Of a stretch of DNA of 64,000 bases, positions 51,716 to 62,181 are shown piece after piece. Location: NCBI RefSeq assembly GCF_017814915.1, contig NZ_JAGIPZ010000002.1:1-64000 (forward strand), in the 5' to 3' direction. Both the position numbers and the translations under genes were made by a program. The notes below the pieces were generated by a model. The model made no database searches. It was not told the DNA's origin and saw nothing but the letters and a program-made list of their open reading frames with translations. Every line of letters starts with the position of its first letter. Within the stretch, counting starts at the first letter, position 1. The DNA is from Herbaspirillum sp. LeCh32-8. GTDB taxonomy: Bacteria > Pseudomonadota > Gammaproteobacteria > Burkholderiales > Burkholderiaceae_D.

Positions 51716-53709
51716 AACTCGATCCGGTAAGCATAGAAATCCTCGGCAACAAGCTGACCTCGGTGGCCGAGGAGATGTGCCTGACGCTGCAGCGCACAGG
51801 CCGCACGCTGTACGTGAAAGAGACGGCCGACTTCTGCTGCGCGCTGGCCGGCCTGGACGGCAAGTTCTTCGCCTATCCGCGCGCGCTGGGCGTGTCCGGC
51901 TTCGTCGGCCTGGATTGCAGCACCGCCATCGAGGCGGTTGGCGCGCTGGAGCCGGGCGACGTGATCCTGACCAACGACCCCTATCGTTCGCGCGGCCTGG
52001 CGACCCACCTGCCGGACCTGCAGGTGATCGAGCCGTATTTCCACGACGGACGCATCGTCGCTTACGGCTGGGGCTTCCTGCACGCATCGGATGTCGGCGG
52101 CAAGGTGCCCAGCAGCATATCGCCGACCAACCATGAGATCTTCCAGGAAGGCCTGCAGATTCCACCAGTGAAGATCATGCGCGCCGGTCGCATGAACGAG
52201 GACGTGGCGTTGCTGTTTCGCGCCAACAGCCGCACGCCGGACGCCAACATGGGTGACCTCAAGGCGATGCTGGGCGCGCTGGCCACCGGCCGCGAGCGCG
52301 TGGCGCAGACATTGGCCCAGCACGGCGAGCAAGCCTTCCTCGACGCCCAGGGCGACCTGGTGGAATACGCCGCGCTGCGCGCCCGCACGGTGCTTTCGCG
52401 CATTCCCGAAGGCACCTACCGCTTTACCGATTACCTCGACGACGAGGCCGGCGCCGGCCTGCCGGTACGCATCGCGCTGGCGGTGACCTTGAAGGGCGGC
52501 GATATCGAACTGGACTTCACCGGCAGCGACCCGCAGGTGGCCGCCGCCATCAATATTCCCAGCCACGGCCTGCCGCATGCGTGGCTGACGCTGCGCATCC
52601 TGGCGCTGGTGGCGACGCTGGACAAGGGCGTGCCGATCAATGCCGGCCTGTTGCAGCCGGTGTCGGTGGTGGCGCCGGCCGGCAGCATCGTCAACCCCTT
52701 GCCGGGCGCCGCCGTCGGCGTGCGCCACGCGGCTGCGGTGCGCGTCAACGATGCGTTGAACGGCGTGCTGGGCCAGGCCTTGCCCGAACACATGCCCTCG
52801 GCCAGCGGCGGCACCATCATCCCGGTGGTGGTGGCCGAGCCTTCGCGTCATGGCCACGGCCAGAACGTGCAGGTGGTCGAGCCCATGGTCGGCGGCACCG
52901 GCGCTCGTCGTGGGCGCGACGGCGCCGACGGCCGCGACAGCAGCATCTCCAACCTCTCCAACAACCCGGTCGAAACGGTGGAGGCCGAGACCGGCGTGGA
53001 GATTGTGCGTTATGGCCTGCGCGCCGACTCCGCCGGCGCCGGCCAATGGCGCGGCGGCAACGGCCAGGAGATCCGCTTCCGCATCCTGCAGGACGACAGC
53101 TTCGTGCTGGCGCGCGGCATGGAGCGCCTGCGCTTTCGTCCGTGGGGGGCGCAGGGCGGTGGCCCGGGCGCGCCGGCGCGGCTGGTGCTGCAGCGTCCCG
53201 GCGAATCGCCGCGCGAGCTGGGCAAGATCGACCTGCTGCCGGTGGCCGCCGGTGACGAGATCGCGATCCAGACCCCCGGCGGCGGCGGCTGGGGCAATCC
53301 CTTCGCGCGCGATCCGGCCGCAGTGCTGGCCGACGTGCGGCGCGGCCTGCTGTCGCCGGATGCGGCGCGCCGCGACTACGGCGTGGCGCTGGCCAATGGC
53401 GCCGACGGCCTGGCGCTGGACGATGTCGCCACCGCCGCCTTGCGCAATGCCGAGCCGGCGCCGCGCAGCCGCTTCGGCGCCGAGCGCGACGCCTGGGACC
53501 GGGTGTTCCCGCCGGCCCAGCTGGATCGTCTCAACGCGGCGTTGTTCGCAATGCCGCCGGCGGCCCGTCCGCGTCGCCGCCGCCAGGTCTTCGCGGCGGC
53601 GCTGGCGACCTTGCCGGAAGGCTTCCCGCAGGCGCTCGCGCATGACAACGCCATCGCCCAGGCCGCCGCGCATTTCGTGCGCGAGGTCGATGCCTGTAGC
53701 TCGTCCTGA
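51712..53709 (+). CDS. hyuB: Hydantoinase B/oxoprolinase family protein, subunit B
   Basis: 665 residues, partner of HyuA. Characteristic blocks: VAEEMCLTLQRTGRT at the start, DVILTNDPYRSRGLATHLPDL, WGFLHASDVGGKVPSSISP, and FTGSDPQVAAAINIPSHGL. The C-terminal PGGGGWGNPFAR-type segment is typical. Translationally coupled to hyuA (ATGA). The SBP gene of the following ABC transporter starts 73 bases after its stop, so a hyuAB-transporter operon is likely. Substrate not deducible. Confidence 0.9.
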   Translation: MKLDPVSIEILGNKLTSVAEEMCLTLQRTGRTLYVKETADFCCALAGLDGKFFAYPRALGVSGFVGLDCSTAIEAVGALEPGDVILTNDPYRSRGLATHLPDLQVIEPYFHDGRIVAYGWGFLHASDVGGKVPSSISPTNHEIFQEGLQIPPVKIMRAGRMNEDVALLFRANSRTPDANMGDLKAMLGALATGRERVAQTLAQHGEQAFLDAQGDLVEYAALRARTVLSRIPEGTYRFTDYLDDEAGAGLPVRIALAVTLKGGDIELDFTGSDPQVAAAINIPSHGLPHAWLTLRILALVATLDKGVPINAGLLQPVSVVAPAGSIVNPLPGAAVGVRHAAAVRVNDALNGVLGQALPEHMPSASGGTIIPVVVAEPSRHGHGQNVQVVEPMVGGTGARRGRDGADGRDSSISNLSNNPVETVEAETGVEIVRYGLRADSAGAGQWRGGNGQEIRFRILQDDSFVLARGMERLRFRPWGAQGGGPGAPARLVLQRPGESPRELGKIDLLPVAAGDEIAIQTPGGGGWGNPFARDPAAVLADVRRGLLSPDAARRDYGVALANGADGLALDDVATAALRNAEPAPRSRFGAERDAWDRVFPPAQLDRLNAALFAMPPAARPRRRRQVFAAALATLPEGFPQALAHDNAIAQAAAHFVREVDACSSS

Positions 53710-53782
53710 TGCCGTTGAAACCGAACCCGCTTCTTTCGTTTCGTCGACCGAAATCCGATCCAACAACATGGAGAACAACACC

Positions 53783-54901
<1,119 letters not shown>

Positions 54902-54908
54902 GCGCCGC

Positions 54909-56027
54909 ATGAGTGCTATCGATATCCGTGGCGTGGCGCGCCGCTTCGGCGCGTTGCAGGCGCTGGACGGCGTGGACCTCTCGATCGCCCAGGGCGAGTT
55001 CTTCTCGCTGCTGGGCCCCAGCGGTTGCGGCAAGACCACGCTGCTCAACATCATCGCCGGCTTCCTCGAGCCCAGCGCCGGCAGCGTCGCCATCGGCGGG
55101 CGCGACATCACCCGCCTGGCGCCGCACCAGCGCGATATCGGCATGGTGTTTCAAAACTATGCGTTGTTTCCGCATCTGAACGTGTTCGACAACGTCGCCT
55201 ACGGCCTGCGCGTGCGCAAGTTCAAGGGCGATGCGGTGCGCGAGCGCGTGGCCGAGATGCTGGCGCTGGTGCGCCTGTCGGAGTTGGCCGAGCGCATGCC
55301 GCACCAACTTTCCGGCGGCCAGCAGCAGCGCGTGGCGATCGCCCGCGCGCTGGCGATCCGGCCGCAGGTGCTGCTGCTGGACGAACCGTTGTCCAACCTC
55401 GACGCCAAGCTGCGCAAGGACATGCAGGCCGAGCTGCGCCGCCTGCAGCGCGACGTCGGCATCACCACCGTGATGGTGACGCACGACCAGGAAGAAGCGC
55501 TGGGCCTGTCGGACCGCATCGGCATCCTCGGCGGCGGCCACCTGCAGCAGGTGGGCACGCCGCTGGCGTTGTACCGCCAGCCGGCCAACCGCTTCGTCGG
55601 CGAGTTCGTCGGCCAGGCCAACCTGATCGCCGTGCAGTCCGAAGGCGGCGGCTATTTCAATGCGCTGTCGCATGCGGCGGCCGACGGCGTGCCGCTGCGC
55701 CTGCTGGCCGACCAGGCGGGCGCGGGCGGCGTGTTGTTCCTGCTGCGTCCGGAACGTATCCGCCTGGCGGAGATTGACGGCGCGCCCGCCGCCCCCAATG
55801 CGGTCGACGGCACCGTGCGTGAAGCCAGCTACGCCGGCGCCGAGCTGCACCTGACGGTGGCGCTGGCCGGGGCAGGGGAGCTGCAGGTGGCCGCGCCCGA
55901 ATCGCTGTTCGGGCAGGTGCCGCCGCCCGGCGTAGGCGTGCGCCTGTCGTGGGAGCCGCACGACCTGGTGGCGCTGCCGGACGCCGACGCCGCCGGCGCC
56001 CGAACAGTGCCGGGACGCACGGCATGA
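54909..56027 (+). CDS. ABC transporter ATP-binding protein (PotA type)
   Basis: 372 residues. Walker A GPSGCGKTT, Q-loop VFQNYALFPH, signature LSGGQQQR, Walker B LLLDEPLSNLDAKLR and H-loop THDQEEAL are intact. A C-terminal TOBE regulatory domain (about residues 270-355: FLLRPERIRLAE, VDGTVREASYAGAELHL) marks it as the polyamine/iron/Fe-type CUT1-like class. It follows the binding protein by seven bases, and its stop overlaps the first permease start. Confidence 0.95.
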   Translation: MSAIDIRGVARRFGALQALDGVDLSIAQGEFFSLLGPSGCGKTTLLNIIAGFLEPSAGSVAIGGRDITRLAPHQRDIGMVFQNYALFPHLNVFDNVAYGLRVRKFKGDAVRERVAEMLALVRLSELAERMPHQLSGGQQQRVAIARALAIRPQVLLLDEPLSNLDAKLRKDMQAELRRLQRDVGITTVMVTHDQEEALGLSDRIGILGGGHLQQVGTPLALYRQPANRFVGEFVGQANLIAVQSEGGGYFNALSHAAADGVPLRLLADQAGAGGVLFLLRPERIRLAEIDGAPAAPNAVDGTVREASYAGAELHLTVALAGAGELQVAAPESLFGQVPPPGVGVRLSWEPHDLVALPDADAAGARTVPGRTA

Positions 56028-56902
56028 GCCGCGGCAAGGTCGCCGGCGGCGCATGGTTCCCCTGGCTGCTGTTGACGCCCGGCATGTTGTTCCTGATCGC
56101 CTTCCTGGTGGCGCCAGGCCTGCTGTTGGCGGCGCTCTCGCTGCGCGATGTCGACGGCATGCTGATGGTGCTGCCGACCTACAGCCTGTCCCAATACATC
56201 ACCGTCTTCACCAGCGCCGGCTACCTGGACGCGCTCGGCACCACGCTGTGGGTGGCCGGCCTGACCGCGCTCCTGTGCGTGCTGCTGGCGTGGCCTGCGG
56301 CCTGGCTGCTGGTCAACACCCGCAGCCGCACCTGGCGCACGGTGCTGTACGTGATCCTGATTTCGCCGCTGCTGACCAGCGTGGTGATCCGCACCTTTGC
56401 CTGGATCGTGCTGCTGGCGCAGAACGGCCTGATCAACGACGTGCTGCGCAAGCTCGGCGTGATCGATACGCCGCTGGCGCTGCTGTGGAACATGAAGGCG
56501 GTGATCGTGGCCTACGTGCAGGTGATGCTGCCGTTCGCGGTGCTGCCGCTGGCGACCTCGCTGGGCGAGATCCCGGCCGCCTTGCCGCGCGCCTCGCAAA
56601 GCCTGGGCGCGGGCGCCCGTCACACCTTCTTCCACGTGCTGCTGCCGCTGACCATTCCCGGCATGATGAGCGGCGCCATCATCGTGTTCGCGCTGGCCGC
56701 CGGCAGCTACGTCACGCCACTGCTGATCGGCGGACGCCTGCAGCCGCTGTTGCCGATCAATATTTATCAACAGGCGCTGCAGATCGCCAACCTGCCGCTG
56801 GCGGCCGCCTTGTCGCTGACCCTGCTGGCGGTCACCGCGATCATCGCCGCCGTCATGAGCCGCCTGCAAAAACAATGGGAGCGCCGCGTCTATGGCCACT
56901 GA
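56024..56902 (+). CDS. ABC transporter permease (PotB type)
   Basis: 292 residues, six predicted membrane helices. The permease EAA loop reads PAALPRASQSLGAGARHTFF and then LPLTIPGMMSGAIIVFALA. Start overlaps the ATPase stop (ATGA); the last bases overlap the next permease start by 11. Together they form the channel heterodimer. Confidence 0.93.
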   Translation: MSRGKVAGGAWFPWLLLTPGMLFLIAFLVAPGLLLAALSLRDVDGMLMVLPTYSLSQYITVFTSAGYLDALGTTLWVAGLTALLCVLLAWPAAWLLVNTRSRTWRTVLYVILISPLLTSVVIRTFAWIVLLAQNGLINDVLRKLGVIDTPLALLWNMKAVIVAYVQVMLPFAVLPLATSLGEIPAALPRASQSLGAGARHTFFHVLLPLTIPGMMSGAIIVFALAAGSYVTPLLIGGRLQPLLPINIYQQALQIANLPLAAALSLTLLAVTAIIAAVMSRLQKQWERRVYGH

Positions 56903-57707
56903 CAACGACACCCTGGCCACCTCCGGCGGTCCCTGGCGCTGGGCCGGCGTGGGCGCGGGGGCCTTGGTCTATCTGTTCCTGCTGCTGCCGGTGCTGGTGA
57001 TCTTCCTCTCCGCCTTCAGCCCCGAGGCGTATCCGCAGTTTCCGCCCAAGTCACTTTCGCTGCGCTGGTTCCAGGCCTTCGTCGACAACGGCGCGTGGCT
57101 GCGCGCCTTGCAGGTGAGCGCCTGGCTGCTGCTGGTGGTAACGCCGCTGACCACCATTCTCGGCACCACCGCCGCTTATGCGCTGGCGCGGCTGGATTTT
57201 CGCGGGCGCGAGCTGGTGCAGGCCTTCGTGCTGTCGCCGCTGATTATCCCGCAAGTGGTGCTGGGCATCGCGCTGCTGTACGTGCTGACCGCCGCCGGCC
57301 TGGCCGGCTCGATGCTGGGGCTGGCCATCGGCCACACGCTGGTGGCGCTGCCCTATGCGGTGCGCACCGTCTCGGTCAGCCTGGCCAGCATGGATCGCCG
57401 GCTGGAATCGGCCTCGATGAACCTGGGCGCCACCCCGGCCTACACCTTCCGCCACGTGACCTTGCCGCTGATCCGCCCGGGTATCGTGGCCGGCGCGGTG
57501 TTCGCGGCCGTGACCTCGTTCGGCGAGGTGTCGGTCAGCCTGTTCCTGACCGCGCCCGGCACGGTGACCATGCCGGTGCGCATCTTCACTTACATCGACC
57601 AGACCTTCGACCCGGTGGTCAACGCCGTCTCGGCGGTGTTCATCGTGCTGGCGGTGGCTGCGCTGGTGCTGATCGAACGCACCATCGGCCTGACCAAGGC
57701 GATGTAA
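56892..57707 (+). CDS. ABC transporter permease (PotC type)
   Basis: 271 residues, six predicted helices. EAA loop LESASMNLGATPAYTFRHVTLPLI is clear, as is SAFSPEAYPQFPPKSLSLRWF near the N-terminus, typical of PotC. Last gene of the hyuAB-ABC operon; a hairpin follows. Confidence 0.93.
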   Translation: MATDNDTLATSGGPWRWAGVGAGALVYLFLLLPVLVIFLSAFSPEAYPQFPPKSLSLRWFQAFVDNGAWLRALQVSAWLLLVVTPLTTILGTTAAYALARLDFRGRELVQAFVLSPLIIPQVVLGIALLYVLTAAGLAGSMLGLAIGHTLVALPYAVRTVSVSLASMDRRLESASMNLGATPAYTFRHVTLPLIRPGIVAGAVFAAVTSFGEVSVSLFLTAPGTVTMPVRIFTYIDQTFDPVVNAVSAVFIVLAVAALVLIERTIGLTKAM

Positions 57708-57716
57708 TTTCCCCGT

Positions 57717-57741
57717 CCGCTTCCCGTCGCGCGGGAAGCGG
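57717..57741 (+). terminator. Hairpin after the ABC operon
   Basis: CCGCTTCCC-GTCGCGC-GGGAAGCGG (57717-57741), nine bases after the stop. The following bases are only modestly T-rich (CGTCTGTTGCGTCTGCGTTT), so it is a probable but not ideal terminator. Confidence 0.6.
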
Positions 57742-57848
57742 CGTCTGTTGCGTCTGCGTTTGGCCTCATGCTTGTCAAGAAGGTCATATTCCCGTCACAC
57801 GAATTAAATATGATCGCCGATTGATCAAAATTTCATTCGCGGGATAGC

Positions 57849-59120
57849 ATGGTGGACGGCCAATTCAGCCTTACCCCGGCGATGGGGAACAAACTGTTTC
57901 AACCGACGGCGGGGGCGCTGGCGGTGACGGTACCGGTGGTGTCGTTCGACGAGAACAACGCCAAGGTATTGGAGGTGTTCGGCCAGCACAAGGAGCTGGT
58001 GAGCCTGCCGGTGGTGGAGGGGGATCGCCCGATCGGGCTGATCAGCCGGCATATCTTCATGTCGCAAATGTCCAAGCCCTATCACCGCGAACTCTATGAG
58101 CGCAAGAGCTGCATCGCCTTCATGGACAAGGATCCGCTGATCGTCGAAGGCGACACCTCGGTCGAGACCGTGGGTGCGCTGGCGGTCGCCTCGGGCGACA
58201 AGACGCTGGCCGACGGTTTCCTGATCGTCGAGCAGGGTCGCCTGCTGGGCCTGGGGTCCGGTCTGGAGCTCATGCGCGAGCTGGTCGCCCTGCAGGTGGA
58301 AAAGAACCGCCAGGTGATGCAGAGCATCGACTACGCCAGCGTGATCCAGCGCGCCATGCTGAGCACCTCGCGCTCGGCCATGTCGCAGGCGCTGGACGAC
58401 GCCTGCCTGATCTGGGAGCCGCGCGACGTGGTCGGCGGCGACTTCTACCATTTTGAACATCACGCCGACGGCTGGTTCGCCGCCGTCGCCGACTGCACCG
58501 GCCACGGTGTGCCGGGCGCCTTCCTGACCCTGATCGCATCCTCTTCGCTCAAGCAGGCGCTGGAGCTGCACGGTCCGCGCGATCCGGCGCAGGTGATGAA
58601 CGAGGTCAACCGCAGCATGAAGCGCGTGCTGGGCCAGCATGCCAGCTCCGAAAAGCAATCCGAATCCGACGACGGCATGGACGCCTGTTTCTTCTGGTTC
58701 GACACCGGCAGCCGCCAACTGACCTGCGCCAACGCCAAGATGTCGCTGTTCGTGCTGGCCGCCGACGGCGAGGAAGTGCAGACCATTGACGGCAAGCGCA
58801 CCGGCCTGGGCTATGTCGACACGCCCGACGACATGCGCTGGGAAAACCGCAGCGTGCAGGTCGGTCTTGACGCCATCGTGTTCGTCTCCACCGACGGCAT
58901 CATCGACCAGATCGGCGGCGCCAAGAACATCGCCTTCGGCAAGCAGCGCCTGCGCCGCGCGCTGCAGGAACATCGCCACCTGCCGATGGCCGAGCTGGGC
59001 CGTCAGGTCATGGCCGGCCATCTCGACTACCAGGGGACGCAGCGTCGCCGCGACGACGTTACCTTCTTCGGCGCTCGCCTGGGCGGCGCCGCCAACCAAC
59101 CTGATGAGCAACACGCATGA
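57849..59120 (+). CDS. CBS-like plus PP2C/SpoIIE phosphatase, SiaA-like
   Basis: 423 residues, soluble. The N-terminal ~150 residues look like a CBS pair (SLPVVEGDRPIGLISRHIFM; GFLIVEQGRLLGLGSGLELM), then a short coiled coil (QVEKNRQVMQSIDYASVIQ) and a PP2C/SpoIIE phosphatase domain from about residue 190 with metal-site blocks DVVGGDFYHF, ADCTGHGVPGAF and STDGIIDQ. In Pseudomonas, SiaA is a membrane phosphatase that dephosphorylates SiaC. This protein heads the same gene order but lacks the membrane sensor, so an intracellular ligand is likely. ATG 57849 has GCGGGATAGC upstream. siaB overlaps its stop. Confidence 0.88.
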   Translation: MVDGQFSLTPAMGNKLFQPTAGALAVTVPVVSFDENNAKVLEVFGQHKELVSLPVVEGDRPIGLISRHIFMSQMSKPYHRELYERKSCIAFMDKDPLIVEGDTSVETVGALAVASGDKTLADGFLIVEQGRLLGLGSGLELMRELVALQVEKNRQVMQSIDYASVIQRAMLSTSRSAMSQALDDACLIWEPRDVVGGDFYHFEHHADGWFAAVADCTGHGVPGAFLTLIASSSLKQALELHGPRDPAQVMNEVNRSMKRVLGQHASSEKQSESDDGMDACFFWFDTGSRQLTCANAKMSLFVLAADGEEVQTIDGKRTGLGYVDTPDDMRWENRSVQVGLDAIVFVSTDGIIDQIGGAKNIAFGKQRLRRALQEHRHLPMAELGRQVMAGHLDYQGTQRRRDDVTFFGARLGGAANQPDEQHA

Positions 59121-59680
59121 GCGGTATTCAGACTGAATGGGCCGAGTTCCATCGCTACGTCGAGCGGCGCGATGTGATCTTCTACTACGTCGGCTATTTT
59201 TCGCAGAGCATCATCGCGGCCATGGCCGACGCCGTCAAACTGCGCGCCGAATACGCCGGCGCGATGGGGCAGACGCGACGCAAGCTGTTTTCTTCCTTCG
59301 TCGAAATGGCGCAGAACATCGTCCACTACTCGTCCGACCTGCACGAGAAGGAAGGCCGCGCCACCGAACCTTCGATGCGCCACGGCGCGGTGTTCATCTC
59401 GCTGACCGACGGCGTTTATTACCTGCACTGCGCCAACCCGGTGGACAGCGAAATGGCCGACAAGCTGCGTCCCAAGCTGGAGCGCCTGCGCTCGCTGACC
59501 ATCGACGAGATCAAGGCCGAATACAAGGAAATGCTGCGCGCCGAAACGCCGCCCGACAGCAAGGGCGCGGGCCTCGGCTTCCTGACCGTGGCGCGCGACG
59601 CCAGCGCGCCGCTGGACTTCGAATTTTCTGTGCCGGACGCGGACGGCGCCTCGACCTTCTACCTGAGGGCCACCATCTGA
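59117..59680 (+). CDS. siaB: SiaB-family protein kinase
   Basis: 187 residues. A GHKL/HATPase-like protein kinase fold (FVEMAQNIVHYSS as N-box; GAGLGFLTVARDA as G-box) as in SiaB, which phosphorylates SiaC on threonine and so antagonises the phosphatase. Overlaps the phosphatase gene by four bases. No membrane segment. Confidence 0.85.
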   Translation: MSGIQTEWAEFHRYVERRDVIFYYVGYFSQSIIAAMADAVKLRAEYAGAMGQTRRKLFSSFVEMAQNIVHYSSDLHEKEGRATEPSMRHGAVFISLTDGVYYLHCANPVDSEMADKLRPKLERLRSLTIDEIKAEYKEMLRAETPPDSKGAGLGFLTVARDASAPLDFEFSVPDADGASTFYLRATI

Positions 59681-59723
59681 CGAAGCCCGCCTGCCGGGCC
59701 TCTCTGCATTTTGGATATGAACC

Positions 59724-60113
59724 ATGGACAATTTATTTATCGCCGCTAGCGCCAGCTCCCCCGAAGTCGATTTCCGCTTCGAGCAGCGCGTGCTTTCCCT
59801 GAAGGGCGAGTCGTACCCGGAGAACGCGGCCCAGTTCTGGGGCGAGATCATCGCCACGCTGCGCCGCTTCCTCGACGACGACCAGGCCGGCGCCGCCATC
59901 ACCGTCAACGTGGCGCTGTCTTACTTCAACAGCTCCAGCACCAAGATGCTGTTCTCGCTGTTCGACGCCTTGAACGAGAAGGCCGAGGCCGGCACCGACG
60001 TGATCCTGAACTGGTACCACGACGAGGATGACGACACCATCTTTGAATTCGGCCAGGAGCTGCAGGAAGACTTCGCCGCGCTCAAATTCAACGACCACGC
60101 GGTACAAAGCTGA
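59724..60113 (+). CDS. siaC: SiaC family regulator (DUF1987)
   Basis: 129 residues. Matches the SiaC/DUF1987 family: begins MDNLFIAASASSPEV, has YPENAAQFWGEII and the conserved SYFNSSSTKMLFSLF, where the regulatory phospho-Thr is probably Thr73. Unphosphorylated SiaC binds and activates the diguanylate cyclase SiaD. Its stop overlaps the siaD start (TGATG), implying stoichiometric production. Confidence 0.9.
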   Translation: MDNLFIAASASSPEVDFRFEQRVLSLKGESYPENAAQFWGEIIATLRRFLDDDQAGAAITVNVALSYFNSSSTKMLFSLFDALNEKAEAGTDVILNWYHDEDDDTIFEFGQELQEDFAALKFNDHAVQS

Positions 60114-60829
60114 TGACCGACGTCGACCTTTTCGAGGAAGAAGCGGAAGCCCTGGAGCGCGCCAAAAGCGTGCTCTCCAGCGGCACCGACGACTTCGCGC
60201 GCTATCGCGCCGCGCTGGAAGAACTGATGCAGCACTACGGCCAGCTGATGCGCCAGAGCCGTCGCTTGATTTCGCGCAGCGACCGCACCGAGCGCGAACT
60301 AAACCTGCTCAACGCCCGCCTCAAGCAGCTCAGCGACGAACTGGAATACAAGGCCAGGCACGACAACCTGACCGGCGCCCTGAACCGCGGCGCGGTCTTT
60401 GACAGCGCGCACCGCATCCTGGAGCAGTCGGCCATGTCGGTGATCGTACTGGACATTGATTTCTTCAAGCGCATCAACGACGAATTCGGCCACCCGACCG
60501 GCGATGCGGTGATCCGCGAACTGGTCAACCGCCTGCGCGTGGCGCTGGACGGCGTCGGCCTGATCGGCCGCGTGGGCGGCGAAGAGTTTTCCATCCTGCT
60601 GGCCGACATGCCGCTGGACGAGGCGGTGCTGCATGCCGAGCGCATTCGTCATGCGATCGCCGGCGAAGCCTTCCCCTGCCTGCCATCGCGCCCGGTCACC
60701 TCCAGCTTCGGCGTCTCGTGGAGCGCCGCCGGCGGCGACTTCGAAGACGCCTATGCGCGCGCCGACCAGGCGCTGTACGAAGCCAAGCGCGGCGGCCGCA
60801 ATCGCGTGGAGCGCGAGTCGGCGGCGTAA
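60113..60829 (+). CDS. siaD: Diguanylate cyclase SiaD (GGDEF)
   Basis: 238 residues. An N-terminal coiled-coil segment (about residues 5-80; REREL-type heptads RQSRRLISRSDRTERELNLL) is followed by a GGDEF domain with intact GGEEF at 155-159. The I-site position five residues upstream reads DGVG instead of RxxD, so product inhibition at that site looks absent. Activated by SiaC binding to make c-di-GMP, which controls aggregation and biofilm in Pseudomonas. Last gene of the sia-like operon; convergent with chrA 12 bases away. Confidence 0.92.
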   Translation: MTDVDLFEEEAEALERAKSVLSSGTDDFARYRAALEELMQHYGQLMRQSRRLISRSDRTERELNLLNARLKQLSDELEYKARHDNLTGALNRGAVFDSAHRILEQSAMSVIVLDIDFFKRINDEFGHPTGDAVIRELVNRLRVALDGVGLIGRVGGEEFSILLADMPLDEAVLHAERIRHAIAGEAFPCLPSRPVTSSFGVSWSAAGGDFEDAYARADQALYEAKRGGRNRVERESAA

Positions 60830-60841
60830 ATACAGCTGCGA

Positions 60842-62050
60842 TCAAAGAGATATGGCGACGCCGGCTGCCGCGCACAGCAGCACCGCCAGCCACGCAGGAC
60901 AGCGGCCCGATTGCAGCGCCGCCAGAGCTGCCAGCGCAACGGCGAAATCCACCGGTCGCAGCAGCGCCGCGGCGCCGACGGGCTGGTACAGCGCTGCAGC
61001 CAGCAGTCCGACCACCGCCGCATTCACGCCGGCCAGAGCAGTCTGCATGCGGGCGTTGGCGCGCAGCGTCGTCCAGAACGGCATGGCGCCGGCCACCAGC
61101 AGAAAGGACGGTGCGAAGATCGCCAGCAAGCACAGCATGCCGCCGCTCCAGCCGCTTGGCCCGGCCTGCATCGACGCCCCGAGGAAGGCGGCAAAGGTGA
61201 ACAGCGGCCCCGGCACCGCCTGCGCCGCGCCATAGCCCGCCAGGAATACATCGTTGTCGACCAGACCGGTCGGCACTACTTCCGCCTGCAGCAGCGGCAA
61301 CACTACGTGGCCACCGCCGAACACCATGGCGCCGACGCGAAAGAACGCGTCGACATCGGCCAGCGCGCGCGATGACAGCGCACTCGACAGCAGCGGCAAG
61401 GCAGCCAGCAATCCGAAGAACAGCAGCAGCCAGATGATGCCGGCCCGTTTGCCCACGGGCGCCGGCAGGGCTTCGTGAACCGCTTCATGCGGTGCGCGCA
61501 GCAACAGCAACCCGACGACGGCGGCGATGGCGATGACGGCGAGCTGGCCCAGGGCGCCCGGCAGCAGCAGCGTGGCGGCGCCTGCCAGCGCAGCGATGAC
61601 GACGCGCGGCGCATCGGTACACAGCTTGCGCGACATGCCCCACACCGCCTGCGCCACGACCGCCACCGCCGCCAGTTTCAGGCCATGCAGCAAGCCCGCC
61701 GGCAATACGGCGCCATGCGCCAGGCCCAGCGCAAACAGGATCAGCGCCAGCGCCGAGGGCAGGGTGAAGCCGGCCCAGGCGGCCAGCGCACCGGCATAGC
61801 CGTGGCGCAGCAGGCCGACGGCCATGCCGACCTGGCTGCTGGCAGGTCCGGGCAGGAACTGGCACAGCGCGACCAGATCGGCGTAGCTGCGTTCGGACAG
61901 CCAGCGGCGGCGCGCGACGAATTCTTCACGGAAGTAAGCGAGATGGGCGATGGGTCCGCCGAAGCTGGTCAGGCCCAGGCGCAGGAAGACCCGGAACAGG
62001 GTCCAGGCGTTGTCGTGCTGGTGATCGTTCAATGCTGGCGGCGGCTGCAT
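60842..62050 (-). CDS. chrA: Chromate transporter ChrA
   Basis: 402 residues, two homologous halves as in long-chain ChrA. Duplicated signatures are seen: FGGPIAHLAYFREEFV and FGGGHVVLPLLQAEVV; LCQFLPGPASSQVGM and GYGAAQAVPGPLFTFAAFLG. It exports chromate from the cytoplasm through the inner membrane and confers resistance. Monocistronic; no chrB regulator is adjacent. Confidence 0.95.
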   Translation of the reverse strand: MQPPPALNDHQHDNAWTLFRVFLRLGLTSFGGPIAHLAYFREEFVARRRWLSERSYADLVALCQFLPGPASSQVGMAVGLLRHGYAGALAAWAGFTLPSALALILFALGLAHGAVLPAGLLHGLKLAAVAVVAQAVWGMSRKLCTDAPRVVIAALAGAATLLLPGALGQLAVIAIAAVVGLLLLRAPHEAVHEALPAPVGKRAGIIWLLLFFGLLAALPLLSSALSSRALADVDAFFRVGAMVFGGGHVVLPLLQAEVVPTGLVDNDVFLAGYGAAQAVPGPLFTFAAFLGASMQAGPSGWSGGMLCLLAIFAPSFLLVAGAMPFWTTLRANARMQTALAGVNAAVVGLLAAALYQPVGAAALLRPVDFAVALAALAALQSGRCPAWLAVLLCAAAGVAISL

Positions 62051-62181
62051 CGGCGTTTTTCCCGGTGAAGAGACCGGCCATTGTGCTACAGGATAGGGCC
62101 GCCGTCGCGCTTATTTCTGTCGGCCGCGTCGCGGCTGTTGCCCCGGCAAATTTGGCGAGGCAAACAGGCGACGGCTCAAAC

